From Ligilactobacillus pobuzihii E100301 = KCTC 13174 (GTDB lineage Bacteria; Bacillota; Bacilli; Lactobacillales; Lactobacillaceae), in the NCBI RefSeq assembly GCF_000349725.1, contig NZ_KB714693.1, positions 138,433-202,432 on the forward strand: 64,000 nt of DNA, given 5' to 3'. The notes beneath the pieces were generated by a model. It was given only the letters and a program-made list of their open reading frames with translations, was not told the origin of the DNA and ran no database searches. Below are positions 40,050-48,086 of the stretch, piece after piece (positions within the stretch are counted from its first letter, which is position 1; every line of letters begins with the position of its first letter). Position numbers and translations under genes: made by a program.

Positions 40050-40523
40050 ATGACACAAATTTATGATTTTGATGAAACAGAAATGAATGGTCAAAAACTG
40101 TCTTTAAAAAATTACGAAGGTAAAGTGGTGATCATTGTTAACACAGCTAGTAAGTGTGGACTTGCACCACAGCTTAAAGGTTTAGAAAAAATTTATCAGA
40201 CATATCATGATCAAGGGTTAGAAGTATTGGGACTACCGTCAAATCAATTTCACCAGGAATTAGAAACTGATGATGAAGCGAATGATTATTGTCAAGTTCA
40301 CTATGGGGTCACATTCCCAATGACAAAAAGGGTGCAATTAAATGGCGATGGGTCAGACCCATTGTTCACTTATTTGAAAGATGAATCTGGTCACGGCAAT
40401 ATTAAGTGGAATTACACTAAGTTTTTAATTGGACGTGATGGTCGCTTGATCCATCGTTATGCTCCGACAACTAAACCAGAGAAAATGGTCGAGGCAATAA
40501 AAAAGGCTTTATCAGTTGAATGA
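40050..40523 (+). CDS. Glutathione peroxidase-family thiol peroxidase
   Basis: 157-residue GPx-fold peroxidase. The active-site cysteine is Cys36 in NTASKCGLAP (cysteine rather than selenocysteine), with WNYTKFLI carrying the conserved Trp/Asn. In lactic acid bacteria such enzymes usually draw electrons from thioredoxin. GAGGAGAGGCTGATT precedes the ATG. Followed by repeat R4. Confidence 0.93.
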   Translation: MTQIYDFDETEMNGQKLSLKNYEGKVVIIVNTASKCGLAPQLKGLEKIYQTYHDQGLEVLGLPSNQFHQELETDDEANDYCQVHYGVTFPMTKRVQLNGDGSDPLFTYLKDESGHGNIKWNYTKFLIGRDGRLIHRYAPTTKPEKMVEAIKKALSVE

Positions 40524-40554
40524 ATTTATGTAAAACTCAAGAGAGACAAAACAT

Positions 40555-40639
40555 CTTTTGGAACACGTTTAAAGGTCGTCGATTTAACCCATTTAATGGG
40601 TTAAATCAGCGGCCTTTTTAGAACTAGTTATGTCCCAGC
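40555..40639 (-). repeat. Intergenic hairpin repeat, copy R4
   Basis: On the minus strand GCTGGGACATAACTAGTTCT, stem AGGCCGCTGATTTAACCC with its near complement, then CGTGTTCCAAAAG. On the plus strand the stem is followed by TTTTT, so it probably terminates the peroxidase gene. Confidence 0.85.
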
Positions 40640-40701
40640 TTTGAGTTGTTTTTGTTTTATAGTATTTGGACAGATTTTGTCTGCACGGTAAAGTGGCAGA
40701 A

Positions 40702-40857
40702 TTATTTTTTTCTCTTCATTTTAGATGTGTCAGCTAAGGGACAACCAATATCGACACAAGAGTGGCAATTAGAACCATTTTTCTTGATAAATTTTTGATA
40801 AACTACATATGCAAAAAAACCAAAAATCAAGACCCCTAAAATTATTGTTGCTACCAT
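40702..40857 (-). CDS. FeoB-associated Cys-rich membrane protein
   Basis: 51-residue protein (MVATIILGVLIFGFFAYVVY...): one N-terminal membrane helix, a Lys-rich turn, then a cysteine cluster CHSCVDIGC and a basic tail. This matches the small FeoB-associated family found downstream of feoB in Firmicutes. 39 nt after feoB, so third gene of the feo operon. It may help iron(II) transport; mechanism not established. Confidence 0.85.
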   Translation of the reverse strand: MVATIILGVLIFGFFAYVVYQKFIKKNGSNCHSCVDIGCPLADTSKMKRKK

Positions 40858-40896
40858 CTTTTTAAAACCTTCTTTCAGTTATATTTGGCGAAAAAT

Positions 40897-43008
40897 TTAG
40901 ATCAGTGCTTGCTTTTTAACAGATGACTTTTCCTTTTTTACCACTAATCCATATATGATAAGCGAGACTCCCATAGTGGCATATAAGATGTTAGTTGTAG
41001 TAAAATTACCGACTAAAATTAACCAACATTGATAAATCGAAAGCGCCACAATATATGCGAGACATGTTTGGTAAAATACCGCACGTACAGTCCAACGTTT
41101 ATCTCCATATTCTTTATACATTGTGCCAATAGCTGCGAAACACGGTGCACTCAATAGGTTAAAGACTAAAAATGCGTATCCTGCCATGGGTGTAAAAGTG
41201 CTAGTTAGCGTTTGTACAAATGATTGCGCTGAGTTACTGCCAAAGGTTAATCGTAAAGTCCCCACACAATTTTCTTTGGCGATCAATCCGGCTAGAGTTG
41301 CTACAGTCGTGCGCCAGTCACCAAAACCAAGCGGTGCAAAAATGGGTGCGATCACACTTCCAATAGATTTTAGAATACTATGATTTTGATCGACCATATG
41401 CATTTGCCAGTTAAAATTGGAGAGAAACCAAATGATAAAGCACGAAGCAAAAATGATCGTTCCAGCTTTTTGAACAAAGCTCTTACTGCGACTCCAAACA
41501 TAGTGCAAGATATTGCTTGCACGAGGAAAATGATATGCTGGAAGTTCCATTACAAATGGTTGCGGTGGTCCAGCAAACATGCGGGTCTTCTTTAAAAAGA
41601 TACCTGATCCCACCACCGCTAACATACTAATAAAATAAGCCGACGGAGCGACCCAACTTTGTTGAGTGAAAAAAGTTCCAGAAATCATTGCGATCACAGT
41701 TAGTTTAGCTGAACAGGGCATAAAAGTGGTCAACATGATCGTCATTTTGCGGTCCTTTTCAGATTCAATAGTTCGTGTGGCCATGATGCCCGGTACGCCA
41801 CAACCGGTTGAGATCAACATGGGGATAAAAGATTTACCAGAAAGGTTGAAACGATGGAATATTCGGTCCATCACAAAAGCGATCCGCGCCATGTAACCAC
41901 AGTCTTCCAAGAGACCTAAACAGAAAAAAAGCATCATAATTTGTGGAACAAAACCAAGTACAGAACCAACACCTCCGATGATCCCGTTTAAAATCAGACC
42001 TTTCATCCAAGCAGAAACATGCCATGTATTTAAAAGATCGCTAGTTATATCTGGGATCCACTGGCCAAATAAAACATCATTGACCCAATCAGTTCCGAAA
42101 GTGCCGATCGTTTGAATCGATAAGTAATAAACTAACCACATAACTAATACAAAAATTGGTAAAGCTAGCCATTTATTAGTTACGATCCGGTCGATTTTAT
42201 CACTGAGACTCATTTGAAAGTCATTGCGATCAATCACACACATTGCCATGATCTGTGCCACATAATCGTATCGAGCATTGACAATGATGCTGTCACTAGA
42301 TTCAGCAAAGATATTTTCTGCAGTTGTGATAATATCTTCCACTTCTTGTTGTTGGTGTGAAGTTAGTTTGATCTTTTGGATAACTTTCTCATCACGTTCG
42401 AAAAATTTGATCGCGTACCAGCGTAGTTTAGAAGGAGCCACATGATCTTGAATTTGTTGACTGATCATTTCTAAGGCAGATTCTAAGCGATTGTCATATT
42501 CAGGGTAGGTATATTTTGGAGGCTCTTGTGCAGCTTTTTTTACCTGTGTCACTAGACCAGAGATGTTTTCCTTTTTAACAGCGCTTAAGGGGATAACGGG
42601 GACAGAAAGTAAATATTCCATCTTTTTTAAGTTGATAGTGCGTTTTTGTTTTTTTAACAGATCCCACATATTTAAAGCTAAGACGATAGGTAAACCAGTT
42701 TCCATTAGCTGCAAGGACAGATACAAGTTACGCTCTAAGTTAGTACTATCTAAGATGTTTAAGATGATATCGGGAGGTTGTTCGATCAGATATTTACGTG
42801 AGATCCGTTCTTCTAGTGTATAAGGAGAAAGAGAATAAACACCGGGTAGGTCAAGTAGCATCAGTTGTTTGTCATTTTTTAGATGTCCCATTTTCTTTTC
42901 TACGGTCACGCCCGGCCAGTTACCCACGTATTGATTAGTACCTGTTAGTTCATTAAATAGTGTGGTTTTTCCACTGTTTTGGTTACCAGCAAGAGCAATT
43001 AGGTTCAT
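40897..43008 (-). CDS. feoB: Ferrous iron transport protein B
   Basis: 703 residues. N-terminal G domain (P-loop GNQNSGKTTLFN, then DLPGVYSLSPY and LNILDSTNLERNLYL), a guanine-dissociation-inhibitor-like helical stretch, and a polytopic membrane domain with LISTGCGVPGIMATRTI and TFMPCSAKL. Imports iron(II). It lies 2 nt after feoA. Confidence 0.97.
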   Translation of the reverse strand: MNLIALAGNQNSGKTTLFNELTGTNQYVGNWPGVTVEKKMGHLKNDKQLMLLDLPGVYSLSPYTLEERISRKYLIEQPPDIILNILDSTNLERNLYLSLQLMETGLPIVLALNMWDLLKKQKRTINLKKMEYLLSVPVIPLSAVKKENISGLVTQVKKAAQEPPKYTYPEYDNRLESALEMISQQIQDHVAPSKLRWYAIKFFERDEKVIQKIKLTSHQQQEVEDIITTAENIFAESSDSIIVNARYDYVAQIMAMCVIDRNDFQMSLSDKIDRIVTNKWLALPIFVLVMWLVYYLSIQTIGTFGTDWVNDVLFGQWIPDITSDLLNTWHVSAWMKGLILNGIIGGVGSVLGFVPQIMMLFFCLGLLEDCGYMARIAFVMDRIFHRFNLSGKSFIPMLISTGCGVPGIMATRTIESEKDRKMTIMLTTFMPCSAKLTVIAMISGTFFTQQSWVAPSAYFISMLAVVGSGIFLKKTRMFAGPPQPFVMELPAYHFPRASNILHYVWSRSKSFVQKAGTIIFASCFIIWFLSNFNWQMHMVDQNHSILKSIGSVIAPIFAPLGFGDWRTTVATLAGLIAKENCVGTLRLTFGSNSAQSFVQTLTSTFTPMAGYAFLVFNLLSAPCFAAIGTMYKEYGDKRWTVRAVFYQTCLAYIVALSIYQCWLILVGNFTTTNILYATMGVSLIIYGLVVKKEKSSVKKQALI

Positions 43009-43010
43009 AA

Positions 43011-43484
43011 TTATACCTTCTTTACCAAAATCTGTGTGGCTTCACTTTTACGAATACTTAACTTGTAACCACGGACTTGTAATTCGATTGGATCACCTAA
43101 AGGAGCAATATGGTAAACTTGAATCAGAGTGTTTCGGGTCAACCCCATATCCATCAAGCGTTTACGCACGGCTTTATCACCATTTAACTGATAAATAATA
43201 CAAGAATTATGTATAGAAATGTCAGTTAAGGGAACTGGACTTGTATTTTCTTGCTCATCCAAGGAAGTGACTTCTATCAGTTTAGATAAAGAAACGCTAA
43301 TTGCCAAGCGCTGTCCTGCGAGATAAATCACTAGTCCACTCTCATTTTTAGTGGGGCTGACCACCGTTATCACTTTTCCGGTGCTTAAACCCATTTCAGC
43401 TAATCGTATAGTTAAAGCATGCTCACCAGTGATTTTAGTAACAATGTATTTATGATTGGTTTTTCCATTGATCAGCGTTGCCAT
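43011..43484 (-). CDS. feoA: FeoA protein with two tandem FeoA domains
   Basis: 157 residues, about twice a single FeoA. Domain 1 (~1-72, ALTIRLAEMGLSTGKVITVV) and domain 2 (~80-157, KRLMDMGLTRNTLIQVYHIA, GYKLSIRKSEA) each show the SH3-like FeoA pattern, so this is an internal duplication or fusion. FeoA is thought to interact with FeoB. A Fur-like box lies 26-40 bp upstream. Confidence 0.93.
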   Translation of the reverse strand: MATLINGKTNHKYIVTKITGEHALTIRLAEMGLSTGKVITVVSPTKNESGLVIYLAGQRLAISVSLSKLIEVTSLDEQENTSPVPLTDISIHNSCIIYQLNGDKAVRKRLMDMGLTRNTLIQVYHIAPLGDPIELQVRGYKLSIRKSEATQILVKKV

Positions 43485-43509
43485 AGTTTTTCTTTCTTTG
43501 ATTATAATT

Positions 43510-43524
43510 GAGAATCATTTTCAT
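43510..43524. promoter_or_regulatory. Fur-like box upstream of feoA
   Basis: TGAGAATCATTTTCA agrees with the 7-1-7 Fur pattern TGATAATNATTATCA at all but two positions. Suggests iron repression of feoAB. Confidence 0.7.
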
Positions 43525-43877
43525 TTAGGTTAAAAATAGCATAATGTGAATAAAACTTCAATGTATCTTCAAAAAATAATAATTGTAAGTAGTAATGTTT
43601 GTTTTGACAAGGATTTGGAAGGGTGTAAGTATTGTGAAATATAACAAGAACATAATTTGATAAATTTAAAATATCTTGTTTTTGACACTTGTATGGAAAT
43701 AAAATAGACTAATACCAATCTTAGGATAAGGAGTTAGCTGATAGTCTGACTTACAACAAAGATCGTATTTTCAGAGCAAATTGTTTCACGTGAAACAATT
43801 TGACAAAATTAATGCCGATTTAACATGTAGAGTGTATGATTAAGAATGTAAGGAAGAACTAAAAGGAGGTCGGTTAA
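43525..43877. other. feoA-folA divergent region with parS site 2
   Basis: Gene-free. Holds TGTTTCACGTGAAACA at 43782-43797, part of a perfect 26-bp palindrome (43777-43802), the second parS site. Consensus-like TTGACA hexamers occur at 43614 and 43682, without clear -10 partners. Confidence 0.85.
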
Positions 43878-44384
43878 ATGCTAGCTTTTATTTGGGCAGA
43901 AGATAGTGATCATGGGATCGGCTATCAAGGCCAATTACCTTGGCATATGCCAGCTGACATGAAATTTTTTAAAGATAGGACAACAGGAAATACGATAGTT
44001 GCCGGTAGAAAAACATTTGAAAGTTTTAAGCACCCTTTGCATAATCGTAAGAATATTGTTTTGACGTCACAGGATGAAAAAAACTTTCCTGAAGGAGTGG
44101 TTGTCTTTCATAGTATTAGAGAAGTTTTAGAATATTATACCAGGCAGCCTAGTCAGAACATGTTTATTATTGGTGGAGTCCAACTATTTAAGGACTTTTT
44201 ACCTTATGTGACTGATCTTTATCGTACAACGATCGACCATAAATTTGCGGTAGACACGTATATGCCAGAAATCGACTATTCACATTTTATGCTGAGCGAT
44301 TTCGTTGAGGGTAAAGTAGATGAAAAAAATCCATACCCGTATCATTTCGAGCATTTTATGCGGGTTGAACCAGCAAGTGACTAA
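43878..44384 (+). CDS. folA: Dihydrofolate reductase
   Basis: 168 residues with MLAFIWAEDSDHGIGYQGQL, then LPWHMPADMKFF, TIVAGRKTFESF and MFIIGGVQLFKDFL, all DHFR landmarks. Reduces dihydrofolate with NADPH. Strong AAAAGGAGG before the ATG. The usual thyA neighbour is absent. Confidence 0.96.
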   Translation: MLAFIWAEDSDHGIGYQGQLPWHMPADMKFFKDRTTGNTIVAGRKTFESFKHPLHNRKNIVLTSQDEKNFPEGVVVFHSIREVLEYYTRQPSQNMFIIGGVQLFKDFLPYVTDLYRTTIDHKFAVDTYMPEIDYSHFMLSDFVEGKVDEKNPYPYHFEHFMRVEPASD

Positions 44385-44405
44385 TAGTAATTGAGATATA
44401 AGATG

Positions 44406-44436
44406 AGGGTAACTCCAATGTGAGTAACCCTTTTTT
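44406..44436 (+). terminator. Terminator after folA
   Basis: GGGTAACT pairs with AGTAACCC (one mismatch), loop CCAATGTG, then six T. Confidence 0.75.
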
Positions 44437-44469
44437 AGGATAAGGAAAGAATAGAATGGGGCGATTGTA

Positions 44470-44739
44470 ATGTTAATGGATTTGAAAGAAAAAATTAATC
44501 AAAGTGTTGACCCTAAAGAATTGAAATCTTATCTAGAACCATTGACAGACATGGAGTTTTGTCAAGTAATTGCGGATTGTGCGGACCAAAAAGAATTAGA
44601 CAACTTTGTACCACAACACAAATTTCCGGCTTATACGATCATTTTACACTGTATTGACCACCAAAAAATTAGCAGCAAGCAACGTAAAACGATTCAGAAT
44701 TTGTTTTTAGCGACGAAAGCAGAGAACACTAATGCGTGA
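44470..44739 (+). CDS. Small uncharacterised protein
   Basis: 89 residues, soluble, mildly acidic, predicted helical (LKEKINQSVDPKELKSYLEP, MEFCQVIADCADQKELDNF). Not recognised. GGGGCGATTGTA precedes ATG 44470; ATG 44476 is an alternative. Its end overlaps the start of the next small gene by 8 nt, suggesting coupled translation. Confidence 0.7.
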   Translation: MLMDLKEKINQSVDPKELKSYLEPLTDMEFCQVIADCADQKELDNFVPQHKFPAYTIILHCIDHQKISSKQRKTIQNLFLATKAENTNA

Positions 44740-44875
44740 TAGTAAAGGTTTATTAAAAGCGTTATTGATAGCATTACTTTTTTTGTTACTGGCATCACTT
44801 TATTTTGGAAGAGAATCTTTTGAGCCTGACAAAGCGGTGAAAAATAACAATATAGAATTAGTCAAGGAAATTTGA
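44732..44875 (+). CDS. Small single-span membrane protein
   Basis: 47 residues: MRDSKGLLKALLIALLFLLL with a helix to ~residue 24, then a charged tail ending NIELVKEI. Starts inside the end of the preceding gene. Not recognised; the tail may be shortened, since the adjoining DNA is decayed. Confidence 0.6.
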   Translation: MRDSKGLLKALLIALLFLLLASLYFGRESFEPDKAVKNNNIELVKEI

Positions 44876-44922
44876 GCAAAACAAATTACAGATGATGTTT
44901 AAAGAACAAGAAGAGGTGGTTT

Positions 44923-45307
44923 AAACGTACATCGGTATATCTTGATCGGTACAAGGACATGGTCTATGATCAAGTAGGTAATAGTGTATTAAAGCTATCG
45001 ATAATTAGACTAGGCTTTTGGCAAATAATTATGGCCCAGTTCCAGGGAGTGCTGAAGAAAACTTTGGGAAGCTCATGAATGATAATATGAAAAATTATCG
45101 TGATGAAATGATCATTTCTTCTAAAGCGGGTTGTGAAATGTGGCGTGGGCCGTACGGTATTGGGGTTCAAGTATTGGGGCTAGTCGTCCACAGCAGTTGG
45201 TTGATAACTATAATGCTTTGCATAATTTAGAATTTTCGAGTCGAGAATTAACACAGATCGATCGAATTTTGGACGACCAACCGCAAATTGATTGGCATAA
45301 GAAGTAA
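44923..45307 (+). pseudogene. Decayed aldo/keto reductase (YghZ-like)
   Basis: Three pieces of one aldo/keto reductase remain, out of ~330 expected residues. An N-terminal piece near 44938-45027 reads YLDRYKDMVYDQVGNSVLKL; a middle piece reads ANNYGPVPGSAEENFGKLM and KAGCEMWRGPYG; a C-terminal piece in another frame reads GASRPQQLVDNYNALHN and ends DWHKK. At least two internal deletions and a frame change separate them, so it cannot be functional. Confidence 0.85.
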
Positions 45308-45347
45308 AATTTTTGTAATGGATAAAGTATCTGTGACTATAAAAAAT

Positions 45348-45389
45348 GACAAGATCAATTACATTAAAGATTGATCCTGTCGCTTTTTT
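45348..45389 (+). terminator. Terminator after the decayed reductase
   Basis: GACAAGATCAAT pairs with ATTGATCCTGTC (one mismatch), followed by GCTTTTTTA. Confidence 0.75.
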
Positions 45390-45429
45390 ATTTCCAAATT
45401 GACGATAGGCTAGAAAAAACTTTTTGTTA

Positions 45430-46023
45430 TTACTCTTGAGGTTCTAACTGTCTAACGGCATTTAAAATACCACTAGCTGCAGAATTGACCTGTTTTTGCG
45501 AAACTGTATCACTCCTAAGGTCAGCATTGCCAAGCTCCACTTTCTTTTCCAAGTTTTCTAAAGAAGCTTTTGAATAGTAGCCTGTTTGTTTGAGATAATT
45601 TTGTGCCCCATAGACATAAGTTTGTAAGACACTTTTATCGACCTTACCTGTATTTGGTGATGGTTTAAGATCTCTAACAGCGTTAATAATATCGCGGCTT
45701 TTGTTGTTAATGTCTTGTTGAGATACTGTGTCACTCCTCAGACCAGCATTACCAAGTTCCATTTTCTTTTCCAAATTATCTAAAGAAGTTTTTGAATAGT
45801 AGTCCGTTTGTTTGAGATAACTTTGTGCACCATTTACATCAAGTTGTAGAGCACTCTTATCTACTTTATCTACCTTTTGATCACTTACTGTTTTTTGTTG
45901 AGGCGCTACTTGGCTTGTCTTGATCGCAGTGTTTTGTTGGCTTGTGTCAGCGTTGGTGCTTTGAGTCCAGCCACCCAGCAACGCTATTGTTGCAGCACCT
46001 AAAAATAGGTTAACAGATTTCAT
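45430..46023 (-). CDS. Secreted protein with two tandem FIVAR-like repeats
   Basis: 197 residues from ATG 46023, which follows AAAGGAGAAAGAT; the frame opens slightly earlier. Signal peptide ~1-25 (cleavage likely after STNA), a Gln/Ser/Lys-rich linker, then two repeats of ~74 residues (53-126 and 127-197), each KVDKSxLQ...YYSKxSLxNLEKK. The heptad-like helices resemble FIVAR repeats of surface proteins. No sortase motif or lipobox, so it is probably released. Repeats are ~80% identical, a recent duplication. Function unknown. Confidence 0.8.
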   Translation of the reverse strand: MKSVNLFLGAATIALLGGWTQSTNADTSQQNTAIKTSQVAPQQKTVSDQKVDKVDKSALQLDVNGAQSYLKQTDYYSKTSLDNLEKKMELGNAGLRSDTVSQQDINNKSRDIINAVRDLKPSPNTGKVDKSVLQTYVYGAQNYLKQTGYYSKASLENLEKKVELGNADLRSDTVSQKQVNSAASGILNAVRQLEPQE

Positions 46024-46041
46024 ATATCTTTCTCCTTTCAT

Positions 46042-46423
46042 AAAGTCCGGTGTCAGATATTATTAATGATCATTAATTATCTGGATAATACAACAATGGA
46101 ACAAATAAAACAATAAAAAAAGCACAAAAATCACTATCTTAAAACTTATTTAATTTATTACATTTACCTAATGAGTAGAGTGGAGCAAATATATTGTGAG
46201 AGTAATTTTATTTTGGAAAATAGTAAGAAAAACAAAGTATAAATGCATCATGTAAGGTTAAGGTCAAATAGTTGATCGTGAGTAATAGGTTATTTAAAAT
46301 TTTAGTTTGCTCAAAAAAGGTATTTGCTAGTATCGTGCAGTTAGGTATCCAATAAATGTGCTATAGTAAAAACAATTACGAGGGGCCTATCTGTGAGAAA
46401 TAGACCTTCACTAAGGAGAAAGC
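46042..46423. other. Gene-free stretch
   Basis: About 380 AT-rich bp between the divergent secreted-protein gene and the decayed acetyltransferase. No ORF with a binding site and no strong hairpin; presumably promoters. Confidence 0.4.
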
Positions 46424-46816
46424 ATGAGGCCTAACATTAAAGTCTCAGATACATTGACAAACCAGCATTATGCTCTACTACTTGAAGCGGATCCTAATAA
46501 AGAATTAGTAAACACCTATTTGCAGCGTTCTTTTTGTTTCGATGCAACTTATAATGATGAGCTAGTAGGAGTATTAGCTCTTTTGCCTACTCATCCTGAA
46601 ACTTTGGAAATAGTTAATATTGCTGTTATTTCAGAACAAAGAAATAGGGGAATTGGCCAACAGTTACTTAGCTTTGCTGAAAAATACGCACACCATTATA
46701 ATTACAAGTGTCTTGAAATTGATTAAGATTTCTTTACGATTCATTATGATAATGAAATTGTTGAAAACAATCTTATTTTGAAAGATATGATACGACTAGG
46801 GAAAATACTTAATTGA
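46424..46816 (+). pseudogene. Decayed GNAT N-acetyltransferase
   Basis: A good start (AAGGAGAAAGC then ATG) opens a GNAT domain with IVNIAVISEQRNRGIGQQLL, the acetyl-CoA loop. It is cut at residue 100 by TAA 46724-46726. The same frame continues DFFTIHYDNEIVENN to a stop at 46816. The segment that should lie between CLEI and the tail (the NxxA and QxLYxKxGF part) is missing, so there is an internal deletion plus a stop. Confidence 0.8.
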
Positions 46817-47121
46817 TTTAATAAATAGAGATATTTTTAAAACTCACTATGTAGTAATAAAAAAAGACAAAGCTAAATTAGTATTTAATGCAACCGTTAT
46901 TTTTGATAGAGTTTTATCTAAAGGGAAATGAATATATTTAAATAGGGATTATTTTTAAGACACACAAAATCTTTTCAACGCCAAATGACAAGGGATAAAA
47001 ACTGTTTATATTTAAAAGTCGCAATAGAAAAATCCCTTAGACTATTTACATTTAAATCAGCTTAGTACCTAGAAAATGTCAGACAATATTGATTTTGAGT
47101 AAGCGGAAAGGAATTTTTATC
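46817..47121. other. Degenerate stretch without an intact gene
   Basis: A short open frame at ~46820-46931 (LINRDIFKTHYVVIKKDKAK...) has no binding site and looks like a gene remnant of unknown origin. The rest is AT-rich with nothing recognisable. Confidence 0.4.
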
Positions 47122-47709
47122 ATGAAAGAACTCTACTTAATGCGTCATAGTAAGACTTTATTTAACCAGTTACACCGGATTCAAGGTGCCAGTGATTCTC
47201 CGCTGACGGCCCAAGGAATTGAAGACGCTCAAGAAGTTGGACGTTATTTTAAGCAAATAAATCTAAATTTTGATCATGCCTATGCTTCAACACAAGAACG
47301 AGCTTGCGATACACTTGAAAACATTACTAAACAACCTTACAAAAGGCTAAAGGGATTAAAAGAGTGGAATTTTGGTGTTTTCGAAGGACAAAGCGAGCAA
47401 CTTAATCCCAAAGATGATTCTAGCCGTCATTCTTATGGTGATTTTTTTGTCCAATATGGCGGCGAATCGGACTTGCAAGTTCAAGAAAGAATGAACCAAA
47501 CTTTAACTGCGATCATGGAACGGCCTGACCATAACCGTGTTTTAGCGGTTAGTCACGGAGGTGCTTGTTTTATGTTTTTACAAAAATGGCTTTCCTTTGA
47601 GGAAATACAGCGGCATGTGACGGATTTTCATAATTGTTGTATATTAAAATTTGTTTATTCAAAAAAAGGTTTTGAGTTTATTAAAACAATCAACGTGAAA
47701 GAACTTTAA
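47122..47709 (+). CDS. Histidine phosphatase / phosphoglycerate mutase family protein
   Basis: 195 residues from ATG 47122, preceded by AAAGGAATTTTTATC. Phosphohistidine motif YLMRHSKTLFN (usual RHG is RHS here), proton donor in EWNFGVFEG, second histidine in VSHGGACF. Substrate not deducible. Just before a poorly supported ORF and a terminator. Confidence 0.9.
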   Translation: MKELYLMRHSKTLFNQLHRIQGASDSPLTAQGIEDAQEVGRYFKQINLNFDHAYASTQERACDTLENITKQPYKRLKGLKEWNFGVFEGQSEQLNPKDDSSRHSYGDFFVQYGGESDLQVQERMNQTLTAIMERPDHNRVLAVSHGGACFMFLQKWLSFEEIQRHVTDFHNCCILKFVYSKKGFEFIKTINVKEL

Positions 47710-47711
47710 TA

Positions 47712-48086
47712 GTGATTGATGCCAGGACGGTCGGAAAAGAACAAGGGAAAGGAATGTCTGCTGGTTTCCCATGTTCAAATTTCTTGTCAGCTCTTTCAAG
47801 ATTACTATCAACAGTGCGTAATTTGTATTGGATAGAAATTAAGTTGGAAGATGAGCAACGTAAGTATTTCTCTTTAGCTCATGATAAAGCATATGAGACT
47901 GACAAAACTATCAGTAAAGCTAATTTGACAGTTGGTTGGATTTTGGCAGGTAAAAAACAAAATAAACATAGGGTAATGGTAGATATAATTGGAGTTGCCA
48001 TTACCCTATTTTTATTGTTTTACTTTCCGATATCTCGTCCAAAAAGTCGTTCTGATAAGCCTAATTTATTTGCTAAAAGAATGTAA
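47712..48086 (+). pseudogene. Doubtful ORF, possible gene remnant
   Basis: A GTG-initiated frame of 124 codons that runs through the 47968-48013 terminator and into the 3' end of the opposite flippase gene. The first ~85 residues (DARTVGKEQGKGMSAGF...) do not look like shadow coding, but no family is recognised and there is no clear binding site. Probably a fragment. Confidence 0.3.
47968..48013. terminator. Bidirectional terminator, phosphatase / flippase
   Basis: ATAGGGTAATGG pairs perfectly with CCATTACCCTAT over an 18-nt loop, followed by TTTTTATTG on plus. Confidence 0.85.

Noticed and set aside
43614-43710. Small RNA gene between feoA and folA based on TTGACA words
   Set aside because: No matching -10 at 16-18 bp with good sequence and no terminator.
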